NCBI GenBank assembly: GCA_900547125.1
Contig: URFU01000029.1
Coordinates: 1-19,261, forward strand
Direction: 5' to 3'
DNA length: 19,261 bases
Origin: an uncultured Collinsella sp.
GTDB lineage: Bacteria; Actinomycetota; Coriobacteriia; Coriobacteriales; Coriobacteriaceae
Shown here: positions 14,316-19,261 of the stretch, piece after piece
Layout of the letters: every line of letters starts with the position of its first letter
Numbering within the stretch: the stretch's first letter is position 1
The notes under the pieces: model-generated
Told to the model about the DNA's origin: nothing
Seen by the model: only the letters and a program-made list of their open reading frames with translations
The model's database searches: none
Translations under genes and position numbers: made by a program

Positions 14316-14354
14316 AAAGGGGGCGCTCTGCCAACCGGCGGGGTGCCCCTTTTT
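14316..14354 (+). terminator. intrinsic terminator after ygeW
   Basis: AAAGGGG (14316-14322) pairs with CCCCTTT (14346-14352) and runs into a T-tract (TTTTT). The long loop contains further GC pairing potential. It lies 24 bases past the ygeW stop. Confidence 0.65.
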
Positions 14355-14441
14355 GCATCGCGGGCGTGCGGGATAAGCGCTTTCGATGTAGATGCCCGCG
14401 GCGCGAGTTATGGGTACGATGGTCTCAGGGGAGGTATCACC

Positions 14442-15056
14442 ATGAAACTTGGATGCGTCATTATGGCTTCGGGCGAGGGCAAGCGGTTTGGCTCTAACAA
14501 GATGCTTGCCGATATCTATGGCGAGCCGCTGATTGCCCGGACCATCGATTCGGTTCCCCGGGGCTTTGACGTTGTGGTTTCGACGCGTTGGCCCGAGGTC
14601 GCCCAGATTTGCGAGGACAAGCATTGCCCGTGCGTGCTGCACGATGGCGAGCTGCGCAGCGAAAGCGTCCGTGCGGGCCTTTCGTGGGGAGTCGAACGCA
14701 ACTGGAAAGGTTGCCTCTTTTTACCGGGCGACCAGCCGCTCGTGAGTTCGGATTCTTTTGAGGCTATGGTTCGTGCATTTGACGAGCGTGGCCGCAAACA
14801 TCCGGTGCGTCTTGCGTGCAACGGTGAGCCTTCGAGCCCGGTGCTCTTTCCGGCGGAACTGTTCGATGCACTTATGTGTCTTGAGGGCAAGGACGGCGGC
14901 GGTTCGATCATCAAGGGCCGTACCGACGTGGTGTTGGTCGAGGCGCGTGCCTACGAGCTGTGGGACGTCGATACCGCCAAGGGACAGCGACGTATAGCGG
15001 AGCATATCGCCGCCTGCTCGTATTTTGATCGCGTGGCCAACTGCATCAATCAATAA
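14442..15056 (+). CDS. mocA: MocA/YgfJ-like molybdenum cofactor cytidylyltransferase
   Basis: This 204-aa NTP-transferase (MobA-like fold) is probably the enzyme that adds CMP to molybdopterin, making the MCD cofactor of xanthine-oxidase-family hydroxylases. The nucleotide loop is MASGEGKRFGSNKML (8-22), the pattern LxxGxGxRxGxxK. The metal and product site is LPGDQPLVS, with GSIIKGR near the end. Substrate choice (CTP rather than GTP) is inferred from neighbours. ATG 14442 follows GGGGAGG at good spacing. Nine bases separate its stop from hyuA, so both form one operon. It fits with the YqeB/YqeC/XdhC maturation genes to the right. Confidence 0.88.
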   Translation: MKLGCVIMASGEGKRFGSNKMLADIYGEPLIARTIDSVPRGFDVVVSTRWPEVAQICEDKHCPCVLHDGELRSESVRAGLSWGVERNWKGCLFLPGDQPLVSSDSFEAMVRAFDERGRKHPVRLACNGEPSSPVLFPAELFDALMCLEGKDGGGSIIKGRTDVVLVEARAYELWDVDTAKGQRRIAEHIAACSYFDRVANCINQ

Positions 15057-15065
15057 GGAGCAATT

Positions 15066-16433
15066 ATGATCATCATCAAAAACGGCGCGCTCGTGACGCC
15101 CCAGGGGCTTCGTCGCGCCGATCTTGCCATGGAGGGCGACAAGATTGTGCGGATTGCCGCGGCGATTGAGCCGGCCGAGGGCGATACCGTCGAGGATGCC
15201 GTGGGCTGTTGGGTGTTCCCCGGCTTTATCGACGGCCACACGCACATGCAGTGCTGGACTGGCATGGATTGGACAGCCGATAGCTTTGAAACCGGCACGC
15301 GTGCGGCTGCCTGCGGCGGTACGACGACCATCGTGGACTACGCGACGGCCGATCGCGGCGTGACCATGCCCGACGCCCTTGCCGAGTGGCATCGCCGTGC
15401 CGACGGAACCTGCACGGCCAACTACGCCTTTCATATGGCACTCGCCGAGTGGAATGAGCGCAACCGCGCCGATCTTTCGGCTATGCGCGAGGCGGGCGTA
15501 TCGTCGTTTAAGACCTACTTTGCCTATGACCACCTGCGCTTGGACGATGCCGAGACACTCGAGGTGCTGGAGGAGCTCAAGCGCGTGGGCGGTATCCTGT
15601 GCGTGCATTGCGAGAACGGCACGTTGGTCAACGCGCTGCAGAAGCGCGTGTTTGAGCAGGGTATCCACGGGCCTGAGGGCCATGCGCTCAGCCGTCCGGA
15701 CGTGTGTGAGGCCGCGGCCGTGAGACGCCTGCTGTATCTGGCTCACTTGGCCGGGGACGCTCCGGTCAACGTGGTACACCTTTCGACCAAGCTGGGGCTC
15801 GAGGCCATTCGCGCTGCCAAGGCGCGCGGGCAGAAGAACATTTATGTCGAGACCTGCCCTCAGTATCTGATGCTCGACGACACCTGCTATCTGGAGCAGG
15901 GCGAGGACGGCTTTGCGGGTGCCAAGTATGTGATGAGCCCGCCGCTGCGCCGTGCGGGTGACCGTGCGGCACTGCGTGAGGCGCTTGTGGCCGGCGAGAT
16001 CGATACGATTGCGACCGACCACTGCAGCTTTAACCTGCACGGGCAAAAGGACCGTGGGCGCGACGACTTCCGCGCGATTCCCAACGGCGGGCCCGGCGTG
16101 GAGCATCGTCCCGTCGCGATTGCCACGAGCTTTGAGGGACAGCTGGGACCCGAGGATCTGTGCCGTTTGATGAGCGAGAACCCGGCGCGCGTGTTTGGCA
16201 TGTACCCGCGCAAGGGCTGTCTTGCCGAGGGTGCCGATGCCGACGTGTGCGTGTGGGATCCTTGGGCGCGTTGGACGATCAGCGCCGCGACGCAGCATCA
16301 GGCCGTGGACTACACGCCGCTCGAGGGCTTTGAGGCACATGGCCGCGCCAAGGCCGTGTTTGTGAACGGCGTGCTGGTGGCGCGCGATGGCGAGCCCACC
16401 GGAGCCCAACCCGGCCGCTACGTGCCCCGCTAG
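15066..16433 (+). CDS. hyuA: D-hydantoinase/dihydropyrimidinase-type amidohydrolase
   Basis: This 455-aa cyclic amidohydrolase opens hydantoin- or dihydropyrimidine-like rings. All metal ligands are present: His58 and His60 (DGHTHM), the carboxylated Lys149 (SSFKTYFAY), His181 (CVHCENG), His238 (VVHLST) and Asp318 (ATDHCSF). The length is normal for the family. AAGGAG sits directly at the end of the preceding gene, 4-5 bases from the ATG, so translation is probably coupled to mocA. In the E. coli cluster the equivalent is hyuA/ygeZ. In anaerobic purine breakdown it is expected to cleave the reduced purine or ureide ring. It converges on yqeC, with a large palindrome between. Confidence 0.94.
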   Translation: MIIIKNGALVTPQGLRRADLAMEGDKIVRIAAAIEPAEGDTVEDAVGCWVFPGFIDGHTHMQCWTGMDWTADSFETGTRAAACGGTTTIVDYATADRGVTMPDALAEWHRRADGTCTANYAFHMALAEWNERNRADLSAMREAGVSSFKTYFAYDHLRLDDAETLEVLEELKRVGGILCVHCENGTLVNALQKRVFEQGIHGPEGHALSRPDVCEAAAVRRLLYLAHLAGDAPVNVVHLSTKLGLEAIRAAKARGQKNIYVETCPQYLMLDDTCYLEQGEDGFAGAKYVMSPPLRRAGDRAALREALVAGEIDTIATDHCSFNLHGQKDRGRDDFRAIPNGGPGVEHRPVAIATSFEGQLGPEDLCRLMSENPARVFGMYPRKGCLAEGADADVCVWDPWARWTISAATQHQAVDYTPLEGFEAHGRAKAVFVNGVLVARDGEPTGAQPGRYVPR

Positions 16434-16458
16434 CAGCAAAGATGCCGTGTCCCCTCCT

Positions 16459-16527
16459 CAGTTGCGGTGAAATACGGACTGTTTGCGGCCGTTTGGCGGC
16501 CAAACAGTCCGTATTTCACCGCAACTG
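16459..16527. repeat. 27-bp perfect palindromic repeat (dispersed intergenic element)
   Basis: Bases 16459-16485 and 16501-16527 are exact inverted copies over 27 bp, around a 15-base centre that contains its own small stem (GTTTGG/CCAAAC, 16491-16496 with 16500-16505). Arms read CAGTTGCGGTGAAATA... outward in. The first 15 bases after the C recur at the right window edge. It lies between convergent hyuA and yqeC and could act as a bidirectional terminator despite having no T-run. Confidence 0.9.
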
Positions 16528-16542
16528 CGGAGATGGGGCCGG

Positions 16543-17277
16543 CTACTTGAGGCTGCCGGCGACGACGGGGCGGTCGAGAGCTGCCTCGAAGCGGTCGGCC
16601 ATCGTGGGGTCGCTGAGCGTGTCGACTTGGTTGAGCATGACGCGTGCGGTGCTGAGTTTCAGCGCCTGCATCTCGGCATTGAGCACCATGGCGACGCGCT
16701 CGGGTGTGGCGATGTCGGTAGGCTCGCAGCCGCAACGCTCGCAAAAGAGCTCGGGGCGGTGGACGGCTTCATTGATGGGCTTGCCGAGCCCTGAGGCGCC
16801 GGCGATCCAGACGATGTTGGCCGTGCCAGAGGGAATCACCGGCTCCCAGGCGGCGTGGGCCTTGAGCGGGAGCCGCTTGCTGCCGTCCGCCTCGGCCAGG
16901 ACGTAGTCAAAGCGCTGCGCCAGCTGGTCGAGCGGCTCGGCAGGGGAGGAGAGCTTGCCCGTCTCCGGGTCCAAAACACCCGCCTGGCAGATGCCTCCGC
17001 GGCTCATGCCCGCGCATGCCTCGCAGGTGCAGCCGGGAACATGCAGGGCCCCCGGCTTCCAAGGCACGGCGTCCAAGCGACGGCTCGACCCGTCCCATGG
17101 CACGCCGGCGACGGGGAACATGCGCGTGGTGGTGCAGAGGAGCACCCTGCCGCCAGCGCGCATGAGCTCGAGACCCAGCGCCTTCAGCAAGGTCGACTTG
17201 CCACCGCTGCCGATAATCGCGGTAATGCCCGGCTCGATCTTGAGCGCCGAGGCAAGATTGCCGCTAACCGGTTCCAT
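16543..17277 (-). CDS. yqeC: YqeC, selenium cofactor biosynthesis / Mo-hydroxylase maturation ATPase
   Basis: YqeC is a marker protein for selenium-dependent molybdenum hydroxylases and is thought to help make their labile selenium cofactor. This 244-aa copy has a P-loop, GSGGKST (23-29), and the family block LAEADGSKRLPLKAH (128-141), then EPVIP. An insertion after the first third carries Cys83, Cys85, Cys88 and Cys97 (CTCEAC...C). A second cluster, CERCGC, lies further on. Together they could bind metal or selenium, but I cannot say whether all family members have them. The start has only a weak ribosome site. It diverges from yqeB across 103 bases and ends 15 bases before the palindromic repeat. 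Confidence 0.9.
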   Translation of the reverse strand: MEPVSGNLASALKIEPGITAIIGSGGKSTLLKALGLELMRAGGRVLLCTTTRMFPVAGVPWDGSSRRLDAVPWKPGALHVPGCTCEACAGMSRGGICQAGVLDPETGKLSSPAEPLDQLAQRFDYVLAEADGSKRLPLKAHAAWEPVIPSGTANIVWIAGASGLGKPINEAVHRPELFCERCGCEPTDIATPERVAMVLNAEMQALKLSTARVMLNQVDTLSDPTMADRFEAALDRPVVAGSLK

Positions 17278-17380
17278 CTGTTCACCGCCGTATAATACTG
17301 TGATAATAAATAATCATCAGAGTAGCGGTCGAACCGCTATTTGCTCTGCTCAAACCGTAGCACAGGGAGGTGCCCCGGGA
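17278..17380. promoter_or_regulatory. divergent yqeC/yqeB promoter region with palindrome
   Basis: This AT-rich gap holds TAGCGGT-CGA-ACCGCTA (17323-17339), a perfect 7-bp inverted repeat, plus a TATAAT (17291-17296, plus strand) and TATTAT-like words on the minus strand near 17300. The palindrome sits midway and could be one operator controlling both directions. Exact -35/-10 pairs are not clear. Confidence 0.4.
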
Positions 17381-18175
17381 ATGCTCGTTTATGTTCGCGG
17401 CGCCGGCGATATCGCCACGGGTGTCGCCGCTCGCTTGGTGCGCGCCGGCGTGTCGGTCGTTATGGCCGATATCGCGGTTCCCACGTGCATCCGCCGCACA
17501 ATCAGTTTTTGCGAGGCTATTCGCCTGGGCGAGGTCCAGGTCGAGGGTATTCGCGCTCGCTTGGCGCAGACGCCGGCAGAGGCGCTCGAGATTACCCAAG
17601 CGGGGGATGTTGCCGTCGTGGTGGACCCTCAGGCCAAGATGCTCGATGAGCTTAAACCCGCGGCTGTGGTCGACGCGATTCTGGCCAAGCGCAACCTGGG
17701 TACCACGCGCGACATGGCACCTGCCGTCATCGCCGTGGGGCCGGGCTTCACCGCGCCGGTTGACTGCGACGCCGTGGTCGAAACCATGCGCGGGCATTTC
17801 CTGGCCCGTGTCATTACCCAAGGTTCACCCCAGCCCAACACGGGCGTGCCGGGCATTATCGCTGGCTATGGCAAAGAGCGTGTTATCCACAGCCCCGCCG
17901 CCGGCGTGTTTCGGTCCGACCGCGCAATCGGCGACATCGTGCGCGCCGGAGACGTGATTGGCTACGCGGGCGATACGCCCATGCGCACGCAGATCGATGG
18001 CTGTCTGCGCGGGCTTTTGGCGAACGGCGTGCAGGTGACCGAGGGCTTTAAATGCGCCGATGTCGATCCGCGCGGCGATGCCAGCTATATCAACTACATT
18101 TCGGACAAGGCGACGTCGGTCGGCGGCGGCGTGCTCGAGGCACTCGCTATGCTCACCGATATCTTTAGAGGATAG
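17381..18175 (+). CDS. yqeB: YqeB, selenium-dependent molybdenum hydroxylase system protein (EF2563 family)
   Basis: This 264-aa YqeB/EF2563-type protein is, with YqeC, diagnostic for selenium-dependent molybdenum hydroxylases; it probably handles the cofactor during maturation. An N-terminal Rossmann-like motif, RGAGDIATGVAARLVRAG (6-23), is followed by a P-type/biotinyl-like C-terminal part (HSPAAGVFRS...RAGDVIGYAG). The ATG at 17381 has AGGGAGG about 10 bases upstream; the frame is open into the promoter region. It lies 9 bases before xdhC, in one operon. It is expected to be cytoplasmic, with no membrane segment. Confidence 0.92.
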   Translation: MLVYVRGAGDIATGVAARLVRAGVSVVMADIAVPTCIRRTISFCEAIRLGEVQVEGIRARLAQTPAEALEITQAGDVAVVVDPQAKMLDELKPAAVVDAILAKRNLGTTRDMAPAVIAVGPGFTAPVDCDAVVETMRGHFLARVITQGSPQPNTGVPGIIAGYGKERVIHSPAAGVFRSDRAIGDIVRAGDVIGYAGDTPMRTQIDGCLRGLLANGVQVTEGFKCADVDPRGDASYINYISDKATSVGGGVLEALAMLTDIFRG

Positions 18176-18184
18176 AAGGCGGCA

Positions 18185-19228
18185 ATGGAAAAGTTCGATG
18201 TTGTGAATGCGGCGCTTGCCGCCCTGCGTGCTGGCGAGACGTGCGAGCTCGTGGTCGTGGCCGGCACGGCGGGGTCGTCGCCGCGCGGCGTGGGCGCCTG
18301 GATGGCCGTCTTTGCCGACGGCAGCCAGGCGGGCACTATCGGCGGCGGCAAGATTGAGCTCTTTGCGCTGGATGAGGCGCGCGAACTCCTGAGCGCGGGA
18401 CAGTCGCGTCTGGTCCGCTACACCATGGGCGGCGAGAACTCCGATACCGGCATGATCTGCGGCGGAGCCATCTGCCTGTGCTATCTGCAGCTGGATGCGA
18501 CCCAGGCTCCGTTGTTCCAGGAAATTGCCGACGTCTTGGTCTATCGGCGCATCGGCGACTTCGTCATCGACTTTGGGCCGTTTATCGCGAGCGCGCTCGA
18601 GGGCGATGTGGCCGAGTACCATGGCGAGGCATCGCGCCATACCATTGCGGGCTGCCCCGGGCTTTCACTGGTGGAGGAGGGGAGTAACGTCACCTACACC
18701 AACGCTGCCTCTGAGATTCCCGCGGCGCACATCGAGACGCTCTGCCCCGAGGGCCTGACCTACATCTTTGGCTGCGGACACGTGGGCGCCGCGACGGCGC
18801 GCGTGCTCACGGCGGCGGGCTTTGCCGTCGTGGCCTGCGATGACCGCCCCGGCACGTTGACGCCCGAATGGGTGCCCGGTGTCTACGATCGTCGCCTGGT
18901 CGATTACAAGAACCTGGATGAGCTGTGCCCCATCGGCCCGCGCGACTTGGTGGTCGTGGCCACAGCAGGCCACAAGTCCGATATTGACGTGGTGATTCAG
19001 GCTATGCGTGCCAAGCCTGTCTATCTGGGTTGCCTTGGCTCGCGTCGCAAGACGGCCTTTGTGCGGGCCCGGTTGGAGCAGGAGGGCTTTACGCAGGAAC
19101 AGATCGACGGGTTGCACCTGCCGATCGGCGTTGCCATCGAGGCGGAGGATCCCGAGGAGATCGCCATCTCCATCGCCGCCGAGATGATCCACCTGCGCCG
19201 CACCAAGCTCGTCCCCCGCAAGCGCTAA
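18185..19228 (+). CDS. xdhC: XdhC/CoxI-family molybdenum hydroxylase maturation factor
   Basis: XdhC proteins bind molybdenum cofactor, aid its sulfuration and load it into xanthine-dehydrogenase-type enzymes. This 347-aa protein has an N-terminal XdhC/CoxI domain (VVVAGTAGSSPRGVGAWM, GTIGGGKIE near 52-60, and the Cys of MICGGA) and a C-terminal Rossmann domain (YIFGCGHVGAATARVL, then VVACDDRP, and CLGSRRK followed by LHLPIGVAI). Both halves are full length. It is translated 9 bases after yqeB. The hydroxylase it serves is not in the window; it may follow to the right or lie elsewhere. AGTTGCGGTGAAATA of the dispersed repeat begins 18 bases after its stop. Confidence 0.95.
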   Translation: MEKFDVVNAALAALRAGETCELVVVAGTAGSSPRGVGAWMAVFADGSQAGTIGGGKIELFALDEARELLSAGQSRLVRYTMGGENSDTGMICGGAICLCYLQLDATQAPLFQEIADVLVYRRIGDFVIDFGPFIASALEGDVAEYHGEASRHTIAGCPGLSLVEEGSNVTYTNAASEIPAAHIETLCPEGLTYIFGCGHVGAATARVLTAAGFAVVACDDRPGTLTPEWVPGVYDRRLVDYKNLDELCPIGPRDLVVVATAGHKSDIDVVIQAMRAKPVYLGCLGSRRKTAFVRARLEQEGFTQEQIDGLHLPIGVAIEAEDPEEIAISIAAEMIHLRRTKLVPRKR

Positions 19229-19245
19229 TCGCATCCCCATCAATA

Positions 19246-19260
19246 AGTTGCGGTGAAATA
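19246..19260 (+). repeat. start of a second copy of the palindromic repeat
   Basis: AGTTGCGGTGAAATA here is identical to 16460-16474 of the 27-bp palindrome and occupies the same type of place, just past a gene end. The window stops one base later (G instead of C), so the rest cannot be seen. Confidence 0.65.
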
Positions 19261-19261
19261 G

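Noticed and set aside
1..19261. CRISPR arrays, tRNA or rRNA genes, insertion sequences.
   Set aside because: I looked for regularly spaced repeats, cloverleaf-like segments and transposase motifs on both strands and saw none.

Overview
The window looks like a chromosome segment of a Coriobacteriia gut anaerobe, most likely Collinsella or a close relative. This rests on the GC-rich genes with strongly GC-biased third positions, and on the particular set of purine and selenium-molybdenum hydroxylase genes. The genus is an inference from gene content and style; no 16S or marker gene is present. Two halves differ in character.

The left part (1 to about 7.5 kb) is an accessory defence island with visibly lower and more uneven GC. 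In order it holds a tyrosine recombinase (minus) flanked by a 14-bp direct repeat, and an unrecognised 563-aa protein with a HEPN-type RNxxxH motif. Next comes a small minus-strand membrane ORF with a perfect Shine-Dalgarno sequence, then a single-chain GmrSD-type (DUF262/DUF1524/DUF5655) restriction enzyme. After a strong hairpin lie a decayed 3' fragment of a conserved gene, a consensus Gram-positive SOS (LexA) box, and a complete AbiEi/AbiEii type IV toxin-antitoxin pair with a 12-bp inverted-repeat operator over the abiEi start.

The middle part (7.5 to 9.3 kb) carries the intact copy of the gene whose fragment lies left of abiE. It is a 140-aa protein of unknown function, and its leader folds as an S-box-like (SAM-I clan) riboswitch that overlaps its ribosome binding site. 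Upstream of it on the minus strand are a 329-aa low-complexity, single-pass membrane protein and its terminator.

The right part (9.3 kb to the end) is a catabolic cluster. A YheO-type PAS/HTH regulator (minus) diverges from ygeX, ygeY and ygeW: diaminopropionate ammonia-lyase, an M20-type hydrolase and a knotted carbamoyltransferase. A MocA-like cytidylyltransferase and a hydantoinase/dihydropyrimidinase (hyuA) follow. A 27-bp perfect palindrome separates hyuA from the convergent yqeC, which in turn diverges from yqeB and xdhC. This set matches the anaerobic purine/urate utilisation clusters of gut bacteria. The ring is opened by hydantoinase-type enzymes, the diaminopropionate-type intermediate is deaminated by YgeX, and YqeB, YqeC, MocA and XdhC mature a selenium-dependent molybdenum hydroxylase. 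The hydroxylase subunits themselves, ygfK and ssnA are not in the window and may lie beyond the right edge, where a second copy of the palindromic repeat begins.
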